DNA of 64,000 nt from Cymodocea nodosa (Eukaryota; Streptophyta; Magnoliopsida; Alismatales; Cymodoceaceae), in assembly GCA_036874045.1 (NCBI GenBank), contig CM072343.1, positions 6,034,001-6,098,000 of the forward strand. Direction: 5' to 3'. The notes below the pieces were generated by a model that saw nothing but the letters and a program-made list of their open reading frames with translations, was not told the origin of the DNA and did not search any database. The stretch's first letter is position 1. Every line of letters starts with the position of its first letter. Position numbers and translations under genes: made by a program. This document shows positions 23,863-34,588 of this stretch, in pieces.

Positions 23863-26800
23863 CTAAGTAAAACTCGAGTAGTCCTCTACTCTGATTTCTT
23901 CTATAATTCCAAAGGAGCTTTTTGGTGTTTTTAGAATAGGTTTGAGTCTTTGTCCATTTACTTTAAATATATTCTGATTTTTAGGATTTTCAATTTCAAT
24001 AGCTCCATAAGGATAAACATTTCGAACTATGCAAGGTCCTGCCCATCTAGGTCATAATTTTCCTGGATGGTTATGGAGTCTAGCCATATAAAGATATACT
24101 TCTTGTCTTATTTAAAAGTTTTTAGGAATAATTTTTCTATCATGCCAGAATTTCATTTTCTCTTTTTCTCTTACAGTCTCTGAATAAGCTTCATTTCTAA
24201 ATTCTTCTAATTCAATTAGTTGCATTTTCCTATTTTCAGCAGCTTGATTTAAATTAGTGTTCAGAGTTTTTAATGCCCAATAAGCTTTATGTTCTATTTC
24301 AACAGGTAAATGACAACTTTTTCCATATACTAGCCTAAAAGGTGACATACCTAAGCTCGTTTTATAAGCAGTTCTATAAGCCCAAAGTGCATCAATCAAT
24401 CTATTAGCCCAATCTGTTCTAGTAGGATTTACTACCTTTTCCAAGATTAATTTAATTTGTTTGTTTGCACTTTCTACTTGTCCACTTGTTTGCGGATGAT
24501 ATGATGTTTCAATTTTGTGGTTTACTCCATATTTCTTCATTAAGGCTTCAAAACTTCTATTACAGAAATGAGTTCCTCTATCACTGATAATAGCTTTAGG
24601 TATTCCAAATCTGGCAAATATATTTGTTCTTATAAATTGTATTACCACTTTGTTATCGTTAGTTTTTGTAGGAATAGCTTCTATCCATTTAGATACATAA
24701 TCCACTCCCAACAATATGTAATTAAATTGATTAGATATAGGAAATGGACCCATAAAATCTATTCCCCACACATCAAAGATTTCAACCTCAACAATAGGAT
24801 TAAGAGGCATCATATTCCTCTTTGATATTCTTCCTATTTGTTGACATCTTAAACAACTTAAGCAATATTTATGAGCATCTTTGAATAGTGTTGGCCAATA
24901 AAACCCACATTGCAGAATTTTTGCAGCAGTTTTCCCTGAACCAAAATGTCCACCACAAGCTTGGTCATGACAGAAAGACAATATGCTCGAATATTCAGTT
25001 TCTGGAACACACCTCCTTAAAACCAGATCAGGACATTTCTTAAATAAGTAAGGGTCTTCCCAATAGTAATATCTTACTTTTGAGAAAAACAATTTCTTAT
25101 CTTGTCTATTCCAATCCTTAGGTGTTAAACTAGTAACTAAGTAATTAACTATGTCTACATACCAAGGCATTGTGTTGATGGTCATTAATTGTTCATCAGG
25201 AAAATTATCCTTAATTTCAATATTTGATTTTTCTATTTGTAATCTTGATAAATGATCTGCTACTACATTCTCACAACCTTTTTTATCTTTAATTTCTAGA
25301 TCGAATTCTTGCAATAATAATATCCATCAGATCAATCTAGGTTTAGTTTCTTTTTTCTTTATTAGATGTTTTAGAGCTGAATGATCCGTGTATACTATTA
25401 CTTTAACTCCAATCAAATATGATCTAAACTTTTCTAAAGAAAACACAACAGCTAATAATTCTTTTTCAGTAGTTGTGTAATTAACTTGAGCATCATTTAA
25501 GGTTTTGCTTGCATAATGAATCACTCTAGGAGATTTTTCTATTTTCTGTCCTAACACTGCTCCTACAGCAAAATCAGAAGCATCGCACATTAATTCAAAT
25601 GGATGGTTCCAATTAGGTGCTTGAATTATAGGAGTTGAAATTAAGCTAGTCTTAAGTCTAAAAAATGCTTCCTTGCAATTTTTATCAAAGTTAAATGGAA
25701 CATCTTTTAATTGATTAGTTAAAGGTCTAGCTATCTTGCTAAAGTCTTTAATAAATCTTCTATAAAAACCAGCATGTCCTAGAAATGATCTAATATCTTT
25801 TACTGATTTAGGTTCTGGTAGATTAAAAATTACTTTTATTTTAGCTTTATCTACTTACAACCTTTTTTTAGAAACAACATGCCCTAAGACTATTCCTTGT
25901 TTAACCATGAAGTGACATTTTTCCCAATTTAAAACCAGATTTTTTTCCACACAGCGTTTTAATATTTGGTCTAAATTGCTTAAACACACTTCATATGAGT
26001 TGCCATATACATTAAAATCATCCATAAATATTTCTAAAAATTCATCAGTCATTCCATTAAATATGCCCTGCACACACATTTGAAAGGTAGCTGGTGCATT
26101 GCATAATCCGGATGGCATTCTTTTAAAAGCATAAGTTCCATTAGGACAGGTGAAATTTGTTTTCTCTTGATCCTCTAATGCTACTGGAATTTGATTATAC
26201 CCTGAATACTCGCCTAGGAAACAAAAATATTCTTGTCCTGCTAATCTTTCCAGCATTTGATCTATAAAAGGTAAGGGAAAATGATCTTTCCTAGTCACAG
26301 CATTCAGCTTTCTATAGTCTATACATACTCTCCAGCCTGATTAAATTCTAGTAGGTATCAAGTTTTGACTTTCATTCCTAATAACTGTTAATCCTGATTT
26401 CTTGGGAACTACATGGATTGGACTAACCCACGAGCTATCAGAAATCAGATATATTACATCATTAACTAACCATTTAACTATTTCCTTCCTGACTACTTCC
26501 TTAAGGTTTGGATTTAATCTCCTCTTAGGAATTCTAACAGGTTTAGCATTCTCTTCTAAATATATGTGGTGACAGCATAAAGTTGAACTTAACCCTTTTA
26601 TATCAGTCATAGTCCATCCTATTGCTTCTTTATAACTTTTTATTACCTCTTTTAATTTAGCTATTTGATCCTCTTTCAAATTTGAAGCAATAATGATTGG
26701 ACAGGTCCGTTTATCTTCCAAAAATATATAGGTTAATTCAGGAGGTAAAGGTTTTAATTCTAAATGCTGCCCATGAGAAGCTAGAGCTCCTAATTGAACA

Positions 26801-27489
26801 TCATCTTTTTTTAAATTAATTTATTCCTGATCTCCTTCTATATTTATGCTTTCACTTTCTTCTAAAGTTTTAGAATTGATTTGCCTATTTAATTCTTCTT
26901 GGATCACATCATCTAACATATCTCCTTCATCCTCTAAAAAGTCTATGATATGTAAGGACATTTCTAACTCCTCAAACCTTTCTGGTTTAAAAATATTTAA
27001 TTGAGTATCCTCATTACCATATGCTAACTTCATTACTCTAGTTTTACAATCTATAACAGCCCCTGATGTTGCTAAAAATGGCCTTCCCAAAATTAAAGAT
27101 GTATCACTATTTTTATGCTTAATTTGTTGGGAATCCAAAATTACAATATCAATAGGATATATAAAATTCTTGATTTTAATTAAGACATCCTCTATTTTTC
27201 CTCTAGGGTATCTTATACTTCTATCAGCCAATTGAATAACCGTACTAGTAGGAGTTAAGCCTTCTAATCCTAAGTCTATTAAGGTTCTTTCTAGAATGGT
27301 ATTTCCTATGGTGCATGATATAACAGGGATTCCAGGATCAGATAACTTTTTAGGAATTTGTGGCAGAAATAGGTAACTACTTTGCTCAGCTAAAAAGACC
27401 TTTTTAAGAACTTTTTGCTCTCTTTTCTTAGTACACCAATCCTTAAGAAATTTAGCACAAGGTGGCATATTCTGCAATAGATCTAACAA
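23863..27489 (-). pseudogene. Gypsy-1 pol: protease, RT, RNase H, integrase
   Basis: A single frame runs through the Ty3/gypsy order. The protease region (27489-26821) has IDLG followed at once by LEGLTPTST; the rest of the active-site loop usual in Athila is missing. RT (26721-25855) has FKRMPSGLCNAP and the catalytic FMDDF at about 26014-26028. RNase H (25590-25327) has [18 protein letters not shown] and YTDHSALK. Integrase (25314-23863) has the zinc-binding [10 protein letters not shown] and CLSCLRCQQ, and the catalytic [15 protein letters not shown] and GQVESANKQ. Stops lie at about 26821, 26341, 25855, 25327 and 24112, mostly explicable as CAG/CAA/TGG changes. The C-terminal part reads through to a stop at 23863-23865. 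RT identity and the PBS place it in the Athila lineage. Confidence 0.92.
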
Positions 27490-27552
27490 AGGAATGTTAA
27501 CTTGTACTTTTTCAAAAATTTCTCTTATTTTTTCTTATTTTTCAGGAATTGT

Positions 27553-28463
27553 TTATTGTAATCTTAAAGGATAGGGTGCTAAAGATTTTGATTTCAAAGA
27601 CTCTTTTTCTTTTAGTTGATTTGTTTGATCATTTTTAGCTTCAATTGCAGATTCAGATTGTTTTTTAGTGATTTCTAGATTTTCAGCTATTACATTTTCA
27701 TTATCATTTTGATTTTTACTCTTGTCCACCTTCATATCATTTTCATTTTGAGTTCTTGGTGGTATATCAGTTCCATATCTTAATGTTACACATACATCTT
27801 CCAAATTTTCGTTACTTTCATGATGTTTTTGTATATCATTTTCGTGATTATGATCTTTAATTGTTTTTAGTTTTAAAGTGCATTCTTTAAATTCTCTTAC
27901 ATTTGTGTTTTCTGTTTGTTGTATATTTTGCAAGTTGTGCAGGTTTATAACATTATAATTTTCATTGTCCAGTTGCAAAACTTGTATTTTCATTGCATTT
28001 TTATCTAATGCTTTTAATTTTGTTTCCAGATCATTTAATTTCATTGCATTTAATTTTTGATCAATTTTCTTTATGGCTTTTTCAGTTTCGTAAATTATAT
28101 CCTGTTTAGGTTCTGAATATGCCTCCTTATAGTTTAATTGGTTGACTTCTTGTTGTTGACACACAAAGTATTTCAGTTTGTCCAGATTTTGCTCTATACT
28201 ATGCTCCAGTCTGTCATAGCTATCCCAAACTTCAGTGTCTCTCATCATATTACACATTCTATACTGACCATCAGTTGGGTAAACTATAGGATTCTCATAC
28301 TCGGCTCTATTATATTGAGATAATTCATTTGTTGTTCATGGGATCTATCAATCTGTAAATGTCTCAATTTCAAACAATTAGAAATGTCATGTCCTTCAAA
28401 GTTGCAGAATTCACATATGCTAATTAAAGGTTTCAGAAATCTTTAAGCATAAGCATATGCCAT
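27553..28463 (-). pseudogene. Gypsy-1 gag remnant lacking the capsid region
   Basis: The first ATG after the primer site (28463) opens MAYAYA and stops at codon 7. The same frame then gives a perfect CCHC zinc knuckle at 28415-28374 (CEFCNFEGHDISNC). A frame change leads to a Lys/Glu/Asn-rich frame (28257-27553) that is in phase with pol. Only about 130 bases separate the PBS from the knuckle, so the roughly 300-residue capsid-type domain normal for Athila gag is absent. This points to an internal deletion and a non-autonomous element. Confidence 0.8.
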
Positions 28464-28548
28464 ATTCTCAATTACAGAAGAAAACACACAACTCTGACTA
28501 TTAAAATGAAACAACTCTAATAGTTGCTTATATCAATTCAATTCAATT

Positions 28549-28565
28549 CCCCGGCAACGGCGCCA
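28549..28565 (-). other. Primer binding site of gypsy-1 (Asp-tRNA)
   Basis: On the minus strand TGGCGCCGTTGCCGGGG is complementary to the 3' end of plant tRNA-Asp(GUC), including the CCA. It lies 7 bases inside the 5' LTR end. Athila/Calypso elements use this primer (established knowledge). Confidence 0.93.
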
Positions 28566-28572
28566 TAAAACT

Positions 28573-30428
28573 TGTTCGTGTTTTCCCAACACTACACTAG
28601 AAAAACTTGGATTTGTTACTTCTATTTTTACTTAGTTAATTTATCTTTATGCCTATTCTTTCTTTTAGAAGTAAACAAACAACCTTTAATACAATTTAGA
28701 TATTAATTCCAATTTGTACTTTAACTACAAGTGCACAGTGTCTATTGTATCAGTGTGCAAGTACAGGTCGATCCCACAGGAAATTGCTGACGAACTTAAG
28801 AAATGTTTGATTGTGAACAATTCAAATTTATATTCAATAAGCACTCCGTTGAGTTACAGTTAACTCAATGGACTAAGTTCGTTGAGTTATGGATAACTCA
28901 ACGGACTATCCTCGTGGACTTAAGTTGACTCCACGAGCCTGTCTCTTCTTTATAATACTGCTAATTACAGAGGAATTCGGCCAACCATTGGGTGATTCCA
29001 CAGATTGTAAATAACATCAATTAAGCTTTTTTTTTAATGCTAGTTAACATTGGATTTATCATTATGCAATACTAACATTCAGATGATTCAAACAATAACT
29101 ATTAAAATCTTTAAGTTGTTTTGTACGAACCAATTTCAGTAAACTGTAAAATTAAAACTAACATAAAACAATCATAAAATTGATACAGATAACATTAATC
29201 ACGATACAACACCAACAATACAACACTCAAATACAATATACAAACAAAGATAAATTGTTTTTGGTATTTTTGTTTTGATGTGATGGGCGAAAGGTGAAAT
29301 GTAAAGTAATTTCACTTGACAGTAAATACTTCTGACACTACTTATAACACGTTTATACCACTGAAAATTGAACCACTTACAATTCTGTCTCCTCTCCCTA
29401 TAGAATCGTGAGTCCAGAATTGCAAGATGATCTCCTCTTCAGCATACAGGCATCAACCCGAAGCCAAGGCTAAAAGCTTTACGATCTCCTAAAATATGAG
29501 TCGACGCTTGGTGACAATGTCTTCCTTCCCGCGACGCGATCACTCCTTACAGTGGTTGTCAGGCATTGTGTTTAGCTCGGAATCGACCCGACATCAAGCA
29601 AGTATCCTCATAGACCTCCGATGATTGGTGATTATGGTGGTGATACGATGGTTGGTGTGATACTTCGGAGAATCGCCGATACTGTCTGTAGAAAGCTCGA
29701 TGCTCCTCCTCTGTATACACTAGTCGTCCATCAATCACACCCTTTCTTTTTTTGTTCTTTTCTTTTATATTTCTTCAGTGGTAACTGCTTCTGCTTGAAT
29801 GGTCGGTTGGATTTCCTTCCTTCAGATCAACGGTGATGATTTCTTTCTTCCTACGCGATTGAATTCTTGCGTGATACGTGCAAACGTGGTTTTTCCTTCC
29901 AACTGTTTGTTCTTGCAACCGCTATAGTGGAATATTAGAAAATATATAGTCTGTGGAGTTACAGATAACTCAACGGACTTCCTTCGTTGATTTAACTATA
30001 AAACACGTGCAAAAATAACAACTTAAGTTTATAACGCTAACCTAACGCGTTGCCTTAGTGTATTTTCATGTAACTCAACGCGTGCAGTTATACTAACTTT
30101 ACGAGTTATAACGTAAGTAAATCTACCAGCTCTCAACACGTGTCAGCAGCAGTTCAAACATAAAATAACATTTCGGAGAGTTACAGGTATAACTATCTGA
30201 TGCTCAGATGCATTTTCGGATACTTAAGAATTTCACAGCCTACAATTTACCAACAGTTCATAAATGTACTAAATTAACATTAATTCCCCAAAATTAAGCA
30301 GATTCTTCAATTAAAGCATATAACAGTGCAATTATAACATAATTGCTTAATTCTCATATGATAAGCTAAATATTATGCAATTAACCATCATTTAACCGTT
30401 AATAATATGCACTTTTTCATTCTAAACA
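28573..30428 (-). repeat. 5' LTR of gypsy-1
   Basis: This 1856 bp LTR (TG...CA) is collinear with 11659-13495. Differences are scattered (for example CGATCCCACAGG versus CGATCCCATAGG), and there is a small insertion near 29721-29740. The antisense ORF seen in the other copies is broken here, which argues against it being functional. Confidence 0.93.
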
Positions 30429-30433
30429 ACGTT

Positions 30434-31038
30434 TTATTGCAAAAATATTGCATGCTACATTGTTTCAGAGATTTGGTCATGGGGCAGAAGTTGGCACATG
30501 TTGTCTTTATGCTACATATGCATTAATAAACCATATACAGGTGAACTGGTATGATATTTTTGTTTCTCATATCTTACATTTGCAGAGTAAATTATTTTAT
30601 GGTGATATGATTTTGAGAATTGTGGCAAGTCAAACAGATATTACACCTTAGCCATAGAAAAGATTAAAGTCAAGATCTTTTTCTACAAAGGAACTCAAAA
30701 AATATCAGGAAGCAGATACACCTATCCTCAAACAACAACAATAGGATCGGCAAACACAGTCACAGCAGCAACAGCAGCAATCCACACAATTTACAGAAAC
30801 ACAGCAACATATAGATATACAACACGATATACATACAGATATACAAGGTATACATATAGAAATACATACAGGTATAGATACAAACATACATACTGAATTT
30901 TTACAACAATCATCACAAGTTTCTCAAAATGATTTAGATCAAGCATTACTTGATCAAATAAACAGAGTTAGTACAGAAATTGCAAAGAAAATTTCAGATA
31001 CTCTGATTGATATTTTTCGAAGACAAAGAGGCTTGTGA
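30434..31038 (+). pseudogene. Copia-1 third ORF, distal part
   Basis: This continues the frame left at 11658: FIAKILHATLFQRFGHGAE, then YATYALINHIQVNWYD and KLFYGDM, matching copia-2 at 59780-59970. After stops near 30648 the frame continues into a glutamine-rich tail (about 30735-30815), a His/Ile/Asp repeat-like stretch, and a helical end (LDQALLDQINRVSTEIAKK), stopping at TGA 31036-31038. The tail matches the end of the copia-2 ORF. Confidence 0.8.
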
Positions 31039-31257
31039 TTATACAAATTATGTATTACATGATTTATTTTTTGTAATTTGTAACCAAAACTATTACGTCA
31101 ACTGTTTACTGATTTTAATGTTACGTGATTATTTTTCACAGTTTATGTTTAAACAGTTTATGCTTAATCCATAAATTTTATGTATGTTTGAAACTATCAT
31201 TTTGATTAATATATACTTAGTAAGATTTCCTTCCTTACATTTAACTTGCTTAACTTC
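31039..31257 (+). other. Copia-1 3' noncoding region
   Basis: AT-rich sequence between the third ORF and the purine tracts. No gene is visible. Confidence 0.6.
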
Positions 31258-31362
31258 CTAAAGGGGGAGAAAATAGTTTGTTTACTTTTTTATAATGCCA
31301 AAAAGGGGGAGATATAAATATTGTGACTTATTAGGTTTTGACATCATCAAAAAGGAGGAGAT
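31258..31362 (+). other. Three polypurine tracts before the copia-1 3' LTR
   Basis: AAAGGGGGAGAAAA (about 31258), CAAAAAGGGGGAGAT (31299-31313) and AAAAAGGAGGAGAT (31349-31362, abutting the LTR). Multiple tracts of this sequence are a known hallmark of Sireviruses; they prime plus-strand DNA synthesis. Confidence 0.88.
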
Positions 31363-32475
31363 TGTTAGGTATTTAATTTTGATGATATATGCTTTATTAA
31401 TGTTTTAAAATAAGTCTACATAATATTCTCTAAGTATAATAGTTAACAGATTATCGGAAAGTTTCATTTTTATGTCGGATAAATTAAAGATTTCCGAAGA
31501 GTTAAATTTGCAATAGTTAAACTTTCGGATAGTTAACGTCTCGTTTTTGTCGAATACTTTATGTTAAAAACTCATATAGTTAAGTTATCTACACGTGTGT
31601 TTTTATTGTTTTAAGTTGTCACGTGTTTTCCATGTGCGTTTGGTAATGAAAAATCGAATAGTTAGATAACTGTTCGAGTTTTTATACGCATGGATAAATA
31701 ACTGTTCGAGTTTTATAAAAGCACTAACGACTAGATAAGTTTCTTTGTTTAGTCACGTGTTTTGCAGGTGTAAAAACTCAAAGAGTTAAAGGATAAGTAT
31801 TCAAGTTTTATAGGACTTAAAGGATAAGTGTTCGACTAAATCGAAGACTTAGAAGATATTCTACAAGACTCTAGGAAGATAAAGTTTCGGTGAATCTACG
31901 AAGTGGAGATCGTGGAAATTCAAAATGTTAGTGGAGAAAGTGGAAATTCAAATAGAAAGTAATTTGGATTAAAGAGAAAATTAGTACGTGGATTATGGAT
32001 TAAGTGGATGAACATGCTGAATGTGAAAGACAACAAAGTTCGACTACAAATAGAGAGTATGAGCTACATTACAGTAGAGGATCCTAATCTCGAAAACCAA
32101 GTTTGAATATTCAATCCGGATACCTAACTGAAAAGTTAAGTTTGAATATTCATATTCTGAAAAGTTCTCCAACATCAGAAGAAGTTCGAAATTCCAAGAA
32201 TTTCAGAAAAAGAGTTGCAAACGCAAGAAGTCTGGAAATTCGACAAAATGAGACGTTAACTATCTGAAAGTTTAACTATCCGAAACGTTAACTATCCGAA
32301 AGTTTGACTATTGCAAATCTAACTCTTCAGAAATCTTTAATTTATCCGACATAAAAATGAAACTTTCCAATAATCTGTTAACTATTATACTTAGAGAAAT
32401 ATACTTAGAGAATATTATGTAGACTTATTTAAAAACGTTAATAAAGCATATATCATCAAAATTAAATACCTAACA
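31363..32475 (+). repeat. Rearranged 3' LTR of copia-1 with foldback ends
   Basis: This begins TGTTAGGTATTT directly after the purine tract and follows the family-A LTR (compare 45986-47243) to about 32246. There it switches to an inverted copy of its own first 200 or so bases, ending in CCTAACA at 32475. The normal downstream third of the LTR is missing. The two arms (31363-31560 and 32246-32475) could fold into a long hairpin with a loop of about 700 bases. Confidence 0.88.
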
Positions 32476-33936
32476 CCTAATAGCAAAGAAGGAGACTAAA
32501 CCTAGATTGATCTAGTGGATATTATTATTACAAGAATTCGATCTAGAGATTAAAGATAAAAAAGGTTGTAAGAATGTAGTAGCAGATTATTTATCAAGAT
32601 TACAAATAGAAAAATCAAATATTGAAATTAAGGATAATTTTCCTGATGAATAATTAATGACCATCAACACAATGCCTTGGTATGCGAACATAGTTAATTA
32701 CTTAGTTATTAGTTTAACACCTAAAGATTGGAATAGATAGGATAAGAAATTGTTCTTTTCAAGAGTAAAATATTACTATTGGGAAGACCCATACTTGTTT
32801 AAGAAATGTCCTAATCTAGTTTTAAGGAGGTGTGTTCCAGAAACTGAATATTCAAGCATATTGTCTTTCTGCCATAACCAAGCATGTGGAGGGTATTTTG
32901 GTTCAGGAAAAACTACCACTAAAATTCTGTAATGTGGATTTTATTGGCCAACACTATTCAAAGATGCTCATAAATACTGCTTAAGTTATTTAAGATGTCA
33001 ACAAGTAGGAAGAATATCAAAGAGGAATATGTTGCCTCTTAATCCTATTATTGAGGTTGAAATCTTTGATGTGTGGGGAATAGATTTCATGTGTCCATTT
33101 CCTACATCTAATCAAGTTAATTATATATTGTTGGGGGTGAATTATGTGTCTAAATGGATAGAAGCTATTCCTACAAAAATTAATGACAACAAAGTGGTAA
33201 TACAATTTGTAAGAACCAATATAATTGCCAGATTTGGAATACCTAAAGCTATTATCAGTGATTGAGGAACTCATTTTTGTAATAGAAGTTTTGAAGCCTT
33301 AATGAAGAAATATGGAGTAAACCACAAAATTGCAACATTATATCATTCGCAAACAAGTGGACAAGTAGAAAGTGCAAACAAACAAATCAAGTTAATCTTA
33401 GAAAAAGTAGTAAATCCTACTAGAACAGATTGGGCTAATAGATTGATAGATGCACTTTGAGCTTATAGAACGACGTATAAGATAAGCTTAGGTATGCCAC
33501 CTTTTAGGCTAGTATATGGAAAAAGTTGTCATCTACTGGTTGAAATTGAACATAAAGCTTATTGGGTATTAAAAACTATGAACACTAATTTAAATCAAGC
33601 TGCTAAAAATAGGAAAATACAATTGATTGAATTAGAAGAATTTAGGAATGAAGCTTTGACAAGAAAATTATTCCAAAAACTTTTAAAATTGGACAAGAAG
33701 TATATCTTTACATGACTAGATTCCATAACCATCCAGGAAAATTAAGATCTAGATGGGCAGGACCTTACATAGTTCGAAATATTTACCCCTATGGAGCTAT
33801 TGGAATTGAAAATCCTAAAAATCAAAATATATTTAAAGTAAATGGACAAAGACTTAGACCTATTTTGAAAATACTAGCAAATGCTTTTGGAATTATAGAA
33901 GAAGTAAGAGTTGAGGACTACTCGAGCTCTACTTAA
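32476..33936 (+). pseudogene. Gypsy-2 RNase H end and integrase
   Basis: This matches gypsy-1 integrase residue for residue over most of its length: the zinc-binding HNQACGGYFGSGK and CLSYLRCQQ (first Cys of the pair kept), [18 protein letters not shown], and GQVESANKQ. Stops occur where gypsy-1 has Gln, Arg or Trp codons (for example after NR, after ISD, after DAL). About 50 bases are lost near 33657 compared with gypsy-1 (after EEFRNEA), shifting the frame. The C-terminal end (33712-33936) is open and stops at TAA 33934-33936. Confidence 0.88.
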
Positions 33937-34588
33937 ATATAAAATAAAAATATATATAAAAAAAAAAATTTGTTGCGGTTCAATCGATAGGATCCATCGA
34001 TCTGACTGAAACACAAAAATATAAATATATATATATATATTATGTGTAGTAAAAAAATAGCAGTTTTACCGAAGCATAATATCGGTTCAACCGACCGAAT
34101 ATATATACATATATATATATATGTAATTTCGGTTCAACCGAGGAATGTAATGGTTTGACCGAGAACTTTTTTAAGTGCTGAAAAAATTAAGAGTCGGTTA
34201 GACCGAAAATTGTTTGATCTTTACCGAAGTATAAAGTATTATTATATGTATTTTTACTAGATATAACTTTACAGGAAGTCCGTTGAGTTACGCTTAACTC
34301 AATGAACTTACTCCGTTGAGTCTAGGATAAGTTAACGGATTTATCCCGTTGAGTTAACTATAACTCAACGGAGTATTGTAGTTAAGTCCACGGACTTAGT
34401 CCATGGAGTTAATCGTAATTCCACGAATGAGAGAGCGAGAATTTACGTGGGAAATGACCCGATTACCTGCCTAAACTTAGGGCTCATTTATACTTAAACT
34501 TAGGGTTTTGGGGGCATTATCCGCAGAATCATTTAGAACTTAGACCAATAGAGATCAGAGCGAATCCGTTCTGTTGTGTAACTCCACG
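33937..34588 (+). other. Gypsy-2 spacer with hairpin repeats
   Basis: Degenerate CGGTTCAACCGA and TTTACCGAAGCATAATATCGGT units lie between 33970 and 34240, interleaved with AT dinucleotide runs (34020-34045, 34100-34125). Copies of TCCGTTGAGTTA occur at 34280-34400. It is homologous in layout to 23256-23862. Confidence 0.75.

Larger units (their letters stand above)
11659..30428 (-). mobile_element. Gypsy-1: complete Athila-type Ty3/gypsy element, 18.8 kb
   Basis: Both ends are TG...CA and are flanked by ACGTT. Read on the minus strand the order is: 5' LTR (30428 to 28573), Asp-tRNA primer site, short gag, protease, RT, RNase H, integrase, spacer, third ORF, F-box-like pseudogene, noncoding spacer, purine tract, 3' LTR (13495 to 11659). 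The PR-RT-RH-INT order is Ty3/gypsy. The Asp-tRNA PBS, the FMDDF reverse transcriptase motif and an ORF after integrase fit the Athila/Calypso lineage (established knowledge). The size is inflated by a 3.49 kb tandem duplication near the 3' end. Stops in nearly every ORF indicate a dead copy. Confidence 0.92.
553..31362 (+). mobile_element. Copia-1: Sirevirus-like Ty1/copia, family A, interrupted
   Basis: This is the internal region of a Ty1/copia element in the order gag, protease, integrase, reverse transcriptase, RNase H, spacer, third ORF, purine tracts. It is interrupted by a solo LTR at 5388-7130 and by a full Athila-type element at 11659-30428. Removing these and one target-site copy of each makes the reading frames continuous. 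The iMet PBS, the gag-pol frame change, a third ORF after pol, and three purine tracts ending in GGAGAT before the 3' LTR are Sirevirus features (established knowledge). Numerous stops show that it is inactive. It sits inside gypsy-2, whose sequence resumes at 32476. Confidence 0.9.

Noticed and set aside
28549..28565. tRNA-Asp gene
   Set aside because: Only the 3' terminal 17 bases complementary to the primer tRNA are present, next to an LTR; there is no tRNA body.
30705..30887. Cys-rich minus-strand ORF
   Set aside because: It is the complement of the Gln/His/Ile-rich repeat in the copia-1 third ORF; a pure shadow.
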